Shown here: piece by piece, positions 1 to 6,256 of the stretch
How the letters are laid out: every line of letters starts with the position of its first letter
Numbering within the stretch: position 1 is the stretch's first letter
NCBI GenBank assembly: GCA_947588805.1
Contig: CANPYR010000010.1
Span: 1-57,609 of the forward strand
Length of the DNA stretch: 57,609 nt
Reading direction: 5' to 3'
Source: an uncultured Clostridia bacterium
Lineage (GTDB): Bacteria > Bacillota > Clostridia > Oscillospirales > Ruminococcaceae
Position numbers and translations under genes: made by a program
The notes under the pieces: generated by a model
Told to the model about the DNA's origin: nothing
What the model saw: the letters and a program-made list of their open reading frames with translations, nothing else
Database searches by the model: none

Positions 1-22
1 CTTTTGTTAATCTCATTCTTTT

Positions 23-51
23 ATTATACCATATTTATTTGAAGAATGCAA
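23..51 (-). promoter_or_regulatory. Leftward sigma-A-type promoter, target off the window edge
   Basis: On the minus strand, TTGCAT (46-51) is followed after exactly 17 nt by TATAAT (23-28), with TGG just before the -10 (extended -10). It matches the pattern at several other promoters in this window. The driven gene must lie left of base 1. Confidence 0.7.
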
Positions 52-73
52 TAGTTTTATGTGAACAGACTCT

Positions 74-169
74 AGTTGTTAGTAGTTAGTAATTCCCACG
101 CAGCATTCAGAATATCGCCGCCCGGAAGTACCTCGAATACTAACTACTAACTACTATTCTCTAACAACT
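74..169. repeat. Long imperfect inverted repeat
   Basis: The left arm at 74-94 (AGTTGTTAGTAGTTAGTAAT) is complementary to the right arm at 136-169, which contains the same AGTTGTT and TAGTAGTTAGTA blocks in reverse complement, spaced slightly differently. The arms are themselves built from a TTAGTAG heptamer. The loop of about 40 bases is unrelated sequence. Confidence 0.7.
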
Positions 170-481
170 ATCAGGTCGAAAATGCTGAAAATGTCGATAA
201 TTCATGCAGAGTGAATTTGAGTTGAACATTTTGTAAATATTCCCAAAAAGCTGATTGTACATACGCTTTAAAGGCAAAATTATACTTTAGTGATTTAAAG
301 TATCAGCAATTTTTATATATATTATATATAGCGCGAGCGTATAACAAGCATGATTTCGTGATATTACACATTTTTCACCCAAAAAAACAAAATCATACTT
401 TCATGAACTTTCAGCATTTTCCGCACAGTTAAGGTGGTTACATATCTTGAACCCATGCCTTAAACCCCGGCGCGGAGAGGG

Positions 482-518
482 CTAATTTCTAATTTCCAAT
501 TTCTAATTTCTAACCCTC
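482..518. repeat. Short-period AT-rich direct repeat
   Basis: The run is built from CTAATTTC/CAATTTC units repeated four times, followed by CTAA-containing words. It sits directly left of the hairpin array and resembles the other short-period runs found in intergenic DNA of this window. Confidence 0.55.
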
Positions 519-540
519 TAATCATCTAAAAGCTGCTCGC

Positions 541-658
541 GTCCGGCCGGATGGCCGGACGGACTCGCCGGACAAAGGACGGCGAGTCGTGCGCAACAGC
601 GCACCGGGCAGCGCCCCGGGCGGGAGTCTAAAAGGGAACGGCATGCAGAAATGCCGTT
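541..658. repeat. Array of five consecutive perfect hairpins
   Basis: Five stem-loops lie almost back to back: 541-560 (8-bp stem, GGAT loop), 562-588 (8-bp stem GACTCGCC), 589-604 (6-bp stem GTGCGC, AACA loop), 604-619 (5-bp stem CCGGG) and 637-658 (8-bp stem AACGGCAT). None ends in a T run, so a simple terminator does not explain them. The organisation resembles the modular hairpin family R2 seen elsewhere, with different stem sequences. Confidence 0.75.
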
Positions 659-724
659 GGGAGCGAAACCCGCCCCCGCCCCCTTATCTCGCCCGGGTTC
701 AGCGCAGAAAATTCCGATCGGCGA

Positions 725-760
725 CTCTGATCTCTGACTTCTGACTTCTGTCATCTAATC
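725..760 (-). repeat. Heptad repeat (R3 family)
   Basis: On the minus strand the sequence reads as ACAGAAG, TCAGAAG, TCAGAGA, TCAGAGT: a 7-base period with a conserved CAGA core. The same motif recurs at about eight other intergenic sites in this window. Confidence 0.65.
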
Positions 761-799
761 GCTCCTGTCCGAAAATTTGGACTCCTGCTTTTTTCCCTC

Positions 800-827
800 T
801 TGACTTTTCCGAAAAAATCCGTATCAT
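800..827 (+). promoter_or_regulatory. Promoter of the sigma-like gene pair
   Basis: TTGACT (800-805), a 16-nt spacer and TATCAT (822-827). It lies about 65 nt upstream of the ATG at 894 and in the same orientation. Confidence 0.5.
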
Positions 828-893
828 AGTTATTAAGGAATTGGAACATATGTTCTGTGCGGGGATTACATTTTTTATGGGGAGTTGTTGAAA

Positions 894-1214
894 ATGAGAT
901 ACGTTATTAAAATGAACGCTGAAATTAAAAGGTTTTCCGATCGGAACGATCCCAAAAAAAATCGGAATATTAAGCTTGAAAGCAACGACGGGCTTTCTGA
1001 TTACAGAAACATGCTCAGAAACTATATCGCCGACGCTCGGGCGCTCGCAGATCTTAAAAATCGGCTCAGGGAAAGGCTTTCGGCCGAAACCGACGTAGAT
1101 AAGAGAAAGGACCTTGAGCTGAGGATCTATACCGCCGATACCGAGAGGTACGAGATTCTTGCGGATATGAGGGGGATCATGAGCTACATCTCCGAAAGGG
1201 AGGGGAGAATTTGA
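894..1214 (+). CDS. Hypothetical charged helical protein, partner of a sigma-like gene
   Basis: This 106-residue protein is not a family I recognise. It is rich in Arg, Lys, Glu and Asp, has no signal peptide or membrane segment, and its second half (from about residue 40) looks like a continuous helical or coiled-coil segment. I start it at ATG 894 because a GGGGAG ribosome site lies 9 nt upstream; two TTG codons at 885 and 888 would be too close to it. Its stop overlaps the TTG start of the next gene by four bases (TTGA), so the two are almost certainly co-translated. Small paired genes with a stand-alone sigma region-4 protein are common in mobile elements of Clostridia, so this could be a remnant of one; that is inference, because no other element gene is present. 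Confidence 0.6.
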   Translation: MRYVIKMNAEIKRFSDRNDPKKNRNIKLESNDGLSDYRNMLRNYIADARALADLKNRLRERLSAETDVDKRKDLELRIYTADTERYEILADMRGIMSYISEREGRI

Positions 1215-1504
1215 CAGAGTCTTACAGCGAATGCGGCGCTAAGCGCGGGGAACCGATAAGCTTTAAGGAGTATGAACGGCGCGCGCTCAGAAGGGTTATC
1301 GATTCGGAGCTCACCGAACGCCAGAGAGAATTGGTCTCGGATTATTACTTTGGCGGGATGAATATGAGAAAAATCGCCGACAAGTACGGAATCACCACTT
1401 CAAGCGTTTCGCGCACGCTCCTTCGGGCAAGAAAGAGAATCTATAGGGCTATGCGATTCGTGCCGAATAGAAAACAGACTTCAGATATCAGAAATCAGAT
1501 TTGA
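1211..1504 (+). CDS. Small sigma-70 region 4-like helix-turn-helix protein
   Basis: The 97-residue product consists mainly of a sigma region-4 type DNA-binding fold. Residues about 25-80 read as LTERQRELVSDYYFGGMNM followed by a recognition-helix segment (SVSRTLLRARKRI). There is no region 2, so it cannot act as a full sigma factor. It may be an ArpU- or phage-like transcription regulator; the family level is clear, the role is not. Translation begins at TTG 1211, coupled to the upstream gene. The last ten or so codons are made of the heptad repeat R3 (1475-1502), which also supplies the stop, so the C-terminal tail after FVPNRK is repeat-derived. A terminator follows at 1535-1573. Confidence 0.65.
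   Translation: MTESYSECGAKRGEPISFKEYERRALRRVIDSELTERQRELVSDYYFGGMNMRKIADKYGITTSSVSRTLLRARKRIYRAMRFVPNRKQTSDIRNQI
1475..1502 (+). repeat. Heptad repeat (R3) inside the end of a gene
   Basis: CAGACTT, CAGATAT, CAGAAAT, CAGATTT: four 7-base units in a row. It overlaps the last codons of the sigma-like gene and the stop codon immediately follows. Confidence 0.75.
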
Positions 1505-1534
1505 TTGGCGTAAGTATCTGCGATTAAAATTATG

Positions 1535-1573
1535 GGAGCGGTGGCGGCGTTATGCTGCTGTCGCTCCTTTTTT
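1535..1573 (+). terminator. Rho-independent terminator
   Basis: GGAGCG (1535-1540) pairs with CGCTCC (1562-1567), with further GC-rich pairing inside, followed by six T. Confidence 0.75.
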
Positions 1574-1623
1574 CTGTTTATTCAGTATTTTTCTTGTACT
1601 TCAAATCAGTTTTTCAAATACCC

Positions 1624-1652
1624 TTGCATTTTATAAAAAAATGTGGTATGAT
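1624..1652 (+). promoter_or_regulatory. Promoter of darA-holB
   Basis: TTGCAT (1624-1629), a 17-nt spacer and TATGAT (1647-1652), preceded by TGG. It lies about 37 nt upstream of the darA ATG. Confidence 0.75.
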
Positions 1653-1688
1653 ATCTTTACAGAATATTTTCCGAAGGGAGACGGTATC

Positions 1689-2006
1689 ATGAAGCTTATA
1701 TTTGCAATCATCAACGACGAGGACGTAAGGGCTGTATCCGAAGCTCTTATCGAAAACGAGCTGACTTCTACGCGCCTTAGCTCCACCGGCAGCTTCTTAA
1801 AGGCCGGTAATACCACTCTGCTTATCTGTCTTGAAGATGAAAAGGTGGATACCGCTATCGAGCTTATCAAATCTCACTGCAAACGCAGAAAACAGCTTCT
1901 TCCATCTTCTCACATCGGCGGGGCGTTCTCGACCTATCCCGTTGAGATCACCCTCGGCGGCGCTACGGTATTCGTCACCGACGTCGAAAGATTTGAAAAA
2001 TTCTGA
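1689..2006 (+). CDS. darA: Cyclic di-AMP receptor DarA (PstA, PII-like)
   Basis: The 105-residue protein matches the PII-like cyclic-di-AMP receptor family (DUF970, B. subtilis YaaQ/DarA, about 109 residues). The N-terminal strand MKLIFAIINDED, the central ELTSTRLSSTGSFLKAGNTTLL and the C-terminal ITLGGATVFVTDVERFEKF are typical. The family forms trimers that bind c-di-AMP between subunits; its output target is not established. I start at ATG 1689, with AGGGAG upstream; the longer frame from 1641 would run through the promoter. The stop overlaps the holB start (TGATG). The darA-holB-ricT neighbourhood is conserved in Firmicutes, although yaaR, usually between darA and holB, is absent here. 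Confidence 0.88.
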   Translation: MKLIFAIINDEDVRAVSEALIENELTSTRLSSTGSFLKAGNTTLLICLEDEKVDTAIELIKSHCKRRKQLLPSSHIGGAFSTYPVEITLGGATVFVTDVERFEKF

Positions 2007-2971
2007 TGAAGCTCTACGGCAAGGATTCCGCAATCTCGCTCACCGAGTCTATGATAAGGCGCGGAAGGCTTCCTCACGCTTTTCTTGTAGTCGGTGAAAA
2101 GGGGCTCGGCAAGAAAACTTTATGCCGATATATCGCCATGCAGGCTCTCTGTGAAGAAAAATCCGGAAAGCCCTGCGGAGTATGCCCGTCCTGCAAAAAG
2201 CTGATTAAAAACATCCATCCGGATCTCATTGAGATAACCCCGGGCGGCAAAAGCGGCAATTACCTCTCGGACGAGCTGAGAGCGATAGTTTCAGACAGCA
2301 CGGTAGCGCCTAACGAGGGGGATAAAAAGATTTATTTCCTTCCTGGCATAGACAAGGCGCTCCCCGAAGCTCAGAATATGCTCCTTAAGGTCGTAGAGGA
2401 GCCGCCGGAGCACGTTATGTTTCTTATGACCGCGGAGTCGCGGGATAAGATCCTTCCGACTATTCTTTCAAGAGTCATCTCCCTCGGGATCTCGGAGCCG
2501 TCCGAGGACGAATGTCTTTCCGCGCTGCTTGAAGCCGGAAGAAGCGAAGAGGAATCTCGGCGGGCGATATCGGTTTTCGGCGGGAATATCGGGTTCTGTC
2601 TTGAATATCTTGAAAACGGGGAAAGCCTTCCTTTTCTTGACATTTTAAAAAAATTGGTAGACGCGGTATGCGACAGGGACGAATTCCGGGTGGCGGCTGC
2701 GTTCGCGATGATCGATCCAAAGCAGCAGCGCGCTCAGGCTCTTGAAATTCTTTCGGGGCTAAAGGGAGTTATTCGGGACGTGGTAGCGATAAAAAACGGC
2801 GCTTCGGCCTGCTCTTTATACCGAAGCGGCGCTAAGAAGCTTGCGGAAAGAATGCGGCAGTCGTCAGCGGAGAGAATATACGGGGATATATCGACAGCGG
2901 AGCGGAGAATAGCCGGAAACGCTTCGGTACAGCTGATTTTAAGCGATCTGAGCGGGGCTTTGACCGAATAG
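2006..2971 (+). CDS. holB: DNA polymerase III subunit delta-prime
   Basis: The product (321 residues, the usual length) is a clamp-loader AAA+ protein that helps open the sliding clamp at the replication fork. Residues 30-38 form a P-loop (GEKGLGKKT). A zinc module follows with Cys49, Cys57, Cys60 and Cys63 (CGVCPSC). The region around residues 125-155 (PEAQNMLLKVVEEPPEHVMF, then LPTILSRVISL) is the characteristic delta-prime/tau core; the sensor-like SRC triplet is SRV here. The gene starts by overlapping the darA stop by one base, so it is translationally coupled. After the stop there is a heptad repeat and no clear terminator before ricT. Confidence 0.9.
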   Translation: MKLYGKDSAISLTESMIRRGRLPHAFLVVGEKGLGKKTLCRYIAMQALCEEKSGKPCGVCPSCKKLIKNIHPDLIEITPGGKSGNYLSDELRAIVSDSTVAPNEGDKKIYFLPGIDKALPEAQNMLLKVVEEPPEHVMFLMTAESRDKILPTILSRVISLGISEPSEDECLSALLEAGRSEEESRRAISVFGGNIGFCLEYLENGESLPFLDILKKLVDAVCDRDEFRVAAAFAMIDPKQQRAQALEILSGLKGVIRDVVAIKNGASACSLYRSGAKKLAERMRQSSAERIYGDISTAERRIAGNASVQLILSDLSGALTE

Positions 2972-2975
2972 AATA

Positions 2976-3003
2976 CAGAAGTCAGAATTCAGAAGTCAGA
3001 AAA
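2976..3003 (+). repeat. Heptad repeat (R3)
   Basis: CAGAAGT, CAGAATT, CAGAAGT, CAGAAAA: four 7-base units beginning four bases after the holB stop. Confidence 0.75.
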
Positions 3004-3130
3004 AGGGCGCGGAATTGTGAGCCGGGGGGGGAATTTTGCTCTCCCCTGCCCTGCCGAGTTCTTATAGAATTAAATCTTGAGCCGTAAATTAAATAATTAA
3101 AATATACAGCATTTTTCTTGGAGGATTATT

Positions 3131-3988
3131 ATGCCGGAAATTATAGGCGTGCGCTTTAAAAGCGTCGGAAAGATCTATTATTTCTCTCCCGGCGAGCTTG
3201 AAATAGAGCCCGGGAAGAGCGTTATCGTAGAAACGGCCAGGGGCGTTGAGTGCGGTGAAGCCGTATTCGGAAACAAAAACGTTGACGAATCGGAGATAGT
3301 CGCTCCGCTCAAAGAGATCATCAGGATCGCTACACCGGATGATTTCGAGCAGATAAAACGCAACAAGGTCAAAGAAAAGGAAGCTTTTAACATCTGCGAG
3401 GAAAAGATAGCGAAGCTCGGGCTTAATATGTGCCTTGTCGAGGTGGAATGCACCTTCGACAACTCAAAGCTTCTCTTCTACTTCACCTCCGAAAACAGAG
3501 TCGATTTCCGCGAGCTTGTGAAAGAGCTTGCGGCGATATTCCATACCAGAATCGAGCTCAGGCAGATAGGCGTAAGAGACGAAGCGAAAATGCTCGGCGG
3601 GCTCGGGATCTGCGGAAGACCGTTTTGCTGCTCGTCGTTTTTGGGGGACTTCCAGCCCGTCTCTATTAAAATGGCTAAGGAGCAGTCGCTGTCTCTTAAT
3701 CCCTCGAAGATCTCAGGGACCTGCGGAAGGCTTATGTGCTGCTTAAAGTACGAGCAGGACGGATACGAGGAGCTATTAAAGATCACGCCTAAGGTCGGAG
3801 CGATAGTCGATACTCCGTCCGGAAGAGGGACCGTCACCGACGCTAATCTTATCTCGGGAAAGCTTCACGTCAAGCTTGAACAGACCGGCGGCGACGCTTC
3901 GTTCACAAGAGATCAGGTCAAGGTGATCAAGGACTCGGTGATGAGACTTTCACGCGAGGAGATAAACGCTCTTAAAGAGCTGGAATAA
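3131..3988 (+). CDS. ricT: RicT, PSP1-domain Fe-S protein of the RNase Y specificity complex
   Basis: The 285-residue protein is a PSP1 superfamily member matching B. subtilis RicT (YaaT). Two cysteine clusters, CGRPFCC at residues 161-167 and CGRLMCC at 198-204, correspond to the [4Fe-4S]-binding cysteines of RicT. In B. subtilis RicT works with RicA and RicF to modulate RNase Y mRNA processing and affects sporulation, competence and biofilm formation. ricA and ricF are not in this window. The GGAG ribosome site lies 7 nt before ATG 3131. Its place directly after holB is the conserved Firmicutes arrangement. The approximately 140-bp gap from holB contains a heptad repeat. Confidence 0.9.
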   Translation: MPEIIGVRFKSVGKIYYFSPGELEIEPGKSVIVETARGVECGEAVFGNKNVDESEIVAPLKEIIRIATPDDFEQIKRNKVKEKEAFNICEEKIAKLGLNMCLVEVECTFDNSKLLFYFTSENRVDFRELVKELAAIFHTRIELRQIGVRDEAKMLGGLGICGRPFCCSSFLGDFQPVSIKMAKEQSLSLNPSKISGTCGRLMCCLKYEQDGYEELLKITPKVGAIVDTPSGRGTVTDANLISGKLHVKLEQTGGDASFTRDQVKVIKDSVMRLSREEINALKELE

Positions 3989-4040
3989 GCGGTAATAATA
4001 AATTATAAATAAAACTAAGTTCTGAAAGGATTGAAGGCAG

Positions 4041-4925
4041 ATGGCCGAAATGGTCAAGCTTATAAGACGGCAGTATTATACCGGAGAAAGACCGCTTTTT
4101 ATGAGCGAGAATCTTAAGATCTTCGATACGATCTTCACCGACGGGGAATCCCCTCTCAAGGAATCCAAAAACATCGAGCTTACCGGCTCCATGTTCAAGT
4201 GGAAGTACCCGCTTTGGTACTGCGAAAATATTTCCTGCAAAAGCTGCGTGTTCTTTGACATGGCGCGCGCGGGGATCTGGTATACAAATAATATCTCGCT
4301 TTCCGATTGCGCATACGACGCGCCGAAGGGTTTTCGCAGGTGCGACGGAGTGAAGATAGAAAAAGTATCCTTCCCGAACGCTTCCGAAACGCTATGGAGC
4401 TGCAAAAACGTGACTCTTAACGACGTTCAGGCGAAGGGCGACTATTTTGCGATGAACAGCGAAAACATGGTTATTGACGGGCTTACGCTCTACGGGAACT
4501 ATTCTTTCGACGGCTGTAAGAACGTAACGGTGAGAAATTCCAGGCTTCTTTCCAAGGACGCTTTCTGGAACAGCGATAACGTCACGGTAGAAAACTGCTT
4601 TATCTCGGGAGAGTATCTCGGCTGGAACGCTAAGAGCCTTACACTTATCAACTGCACCGTAGAGAGCCTGCAGGGAATGTGCTACATAGAGAGTCTTAAG
4701 ATGATAAACTGCAAGCTTATAAATACCACTCTCGCGTTTGAATACTCAAACGTTGAAGCGGATATAGACGGCTCCATCGACAGCGTTATCAACCCGAGCA
4801 GCGGAAGGATCACTTGCGAATCGATAGGCGAACTTATTTTGGAAAAAGATAAGATAGATCCCTCAAAGACCAAGATCATCTGCAAAAAAGATACCGCCGA
4901 AGGCTGTCGGTGCAAGTGCGTTTAG
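4041..4925 (+). CDS. DUF3737-like right-handed beta-helix protein
   Basis: The 294-residue cytosolic protein has no signal peptide. It consists of short repeating rungs with regular N-V-T/L-x-N/D-C patterns (for example CKNVTLNDV, CKNVTVRNS, NSDNVTVENC), the signature of a right-handed parallel beta-helix. The opening (RRQYYTGERPLF) and the body match the DUF3737 family as I know it. The function of that family is unknown to me, and no catalytic residues can be assigned. There are about 17 Cys residues, a high number for an intracellular protein, and the tail ends CRCKCV. It sits between ricT and an aminotransferase with no shared pathway visible. A heptad repeat follows its stop. Confidence 0.75.
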   Translation: MAEMVKLIRRQYYTGERPLFMSENLKIFDTIFTDGESPLKESKNIELTGSMFKWKYPLWYCENISCKSCVFFDMARAGIWYTNNISLSDCAYDAPKGFRRCDGVKIEKVSFPNASETLWSCKNVTLNDVQAKGDYFAMNSENMVIDGLTLYGNYSFDGCKNVTVRNSRLLSKDAFWNSDNVTVENCFISGEYLGWNAKSLTLINCTVESLQGMCYIESLKMINCKLINTTLAFEYSNVEADIDGSIDSVINPSSGRITCESIGELILEKDKIDPSKTKIICKKDTAEGCRCKCV

Positions 4926-4929
4926 AAGA

Positions 4930-4957
4930 CAGAAAACAGAAATCAGAAATCAGATTA
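4930..4957 (+). repeat. Heptad repeat (R3)
   Basis: CAGAAAA, CAGAAAT, CAGAAAT, CAGATTA: four 7-base units starting four bases after the stop of the upstream gene. Confidence 0.75.
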
Positions 4958-4969
4958 AGGAATTAAGAT

Positions 4970-6133
4970 ATGGATTACGGGTATGAATTCGACAGGGTTA
5001 TTGACAGACGGAACACGGGATCTTTAAAGTGGGACGTTAAGGATGGAGAGCTTCCGATGTGGGTAGCGGATATGGATTTTCAGGCCGCGCCATGCATACG
5101 CGAAGCTATCAGCAAAAGGCTCTCGCACGGAATTTTCGGCTACAGCATAATCCCGGACGGCTGGGCGGGAAGCTATATAAACTGGTGGAAAACGCGTCAC
5201 GGCGCGGAATTTTCCCCCGAGGAGCTTATTTTCTGCACGGGCGTTGTCCCTGCGATCTCTTCCTGCGTAAGAAAGCTTTCATCCCCTGCGGAAAAGGTCG
5301 TTATCCAGACTCCTGTCTATAACATCTTCTTCAATTCGATTTTAAATAACGGCAGATTCGTCTCGGAGAGCCCGCTAAGATATGAAAACGGAGAGTACGG
5401 AGTTGATTTTTCGGATCTCGAAAAAAAACTTTCGGATCCTCAGGCGAGCCTTATGATACTCTGCAACCCGCATAATCCCGTGGGGAAGATCTGGGACAAA
5501 AAAACGCTTTCAACCATCGGCGAGCTTTGTTACAAATACGGCGTGACGGTTATCTCGGACGAGATCCACTGCGACATTACAAAGCCCGGTACCGAATACG
5601 TTCCGTTCGCTTCGGCTTCAAAGATATGCGACAGGATCTCGGTCACGCTGATAGCGCCGACGAAGTGCTTTAATATCGCGGGGCTCCAGACCTCCGCGGT
5701 CAGGGTTTCGGATCCGGTTCTACGTCATAAAATCCGGCGCGCATTAAATACCGACGAGGTCGCAGAGCCGAACGCTTTTGCGATAGACGCGGCGATAGCT
5801 GCGTTCAACGGCGGCGGGGAATGGCTCGACGGGATGCGAAAATACGTCTTTGAAAACAAGAAAATAATTGAGGAATATGCGGATTCGGATATCCCGGGGA
5901 TAAAAGCGGTGCGCTCGGAAGCTACTTATCTGAGCTGGCTCGATTGCAGAGCGCTCGGCATGGGCTCCGAGGAGCTTGCGGGGAAGATAAGGGAGAAGAC
6001 CGGGCTTTATATTACTGCCGGAAACGAGTACGGAAGCAGCGGCGAAGGCTTTCTCAGGATGAACGCCGCCTGCCCGAGGTCGGTTTTATACGACGGGCTT
6101 GAAAGGCTCAAGCGGGCGGTAGAGATGATTTGA
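4970..6133 (+). CDS. MalY/PatB family PLP-dependent C-S lyase or aminotransferase
   Basis: This 387-residue fold-type I PLP enzyme belongs to the MalY/PatB branch of class I/II aminotransferases. The opening (DFDRVIDRRNTGSLKWD-like; here FDRVIDRRNTGSLKWD) and WVADMDF at about residues 31-37 are typical of that branch. CNPHNPVG (165-172) and SDEIH (196-200) contact the cofactor, and Lys232 in APTKCFNIAGLQ should form the Schiff base. Members usually act as cystathionine beta-lyases releasing homocysteine, pyruvate and ammonia; aminotransferase activity cannot be excluded. A terminator follows. No sulfur-metabolism neighbour is present. Confidence 0.85.
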   Translation: MDYGYEFDRVIDRRNTGSLKWDVKDGELPMWVADMDFQAAPCIREAISKRLSHGIFGYSIIPDGWAGSYINWWKTRHGAEFSPEELIFCTGVVPAISSCVRKLSSPAEKVVIQTPVYNIFFNSILNNGRFVSESPLRYENGEYGVDFSDLEKKLSDPQASLMILCNPHNPVGKIWDKKTLSTIGELCYKYGVTVISDEIHCDITKPGTEYVPFASASKICDRISVTLIAPTKCFNIAGLQTSAVRVSDPVLRHKIRRALNTDEVAEPNAFAIDAAIAAFNGGGEWLDGMRKYVFENKKIIEEYADSDIPGIKAVRSEATYLSWLDCRALGMGSEELAGKIREKTGLYITAGNEYGSSGEGFLRMNAACPRSVLYDGLERLKRAVEMI

Positions 6134-6153
6134 AGTTGTTAATTTATAGATTA

Positions 6154-6182
6154 AGCGCGCATGACTGACCTGCGCGCTTTTA
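6154..6182 (+). terminator. Rho-independent terminator
   Basis: AGCGCGC (6154-6160) pairs with GCGCGCT (6172-6178), followed by TTTTATTA. A second hairpin (AGGGGCG/CGCCCCT, 6207-6234) lies between the converging genes and may serve the minus-strand gene. Confidence 0.75.
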
Positions 6183-6256
6183 TTAGTATTATTTTAGTAA
6201 AATTTTAGGGGCGCGCTTTTTTGGGCACGCCCCTGAAGGTTAATTTGACTTAAATT

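Larger units (their letters stand above)
1..880. other. Non-coding left end with promoters and dense inverted repeats
   Basis: I see no convincing gene here. The stretch holds a leftward promoter at 23-51, a long imperfect inverted repeat (74-169), an octamer-type run (AATTTCTA-like, 482-518), five consecutive perfect hairpins (541-658), a heptad repeat (725-760) and a rightward promoter (800-827). An open frame on the minus strand at 518-754 spans the hairpin array, has no plausible ribosome site and reads as low-complexity Arg/Pro/Cys; I treat it as chance. Confidence 0.7.

Noticed and set aside
518..754. A 78-codon minus-strand open frame
   Set aside because: It runs through five consecutive hairpins and a heptad repeat; composition is repeat-driven.
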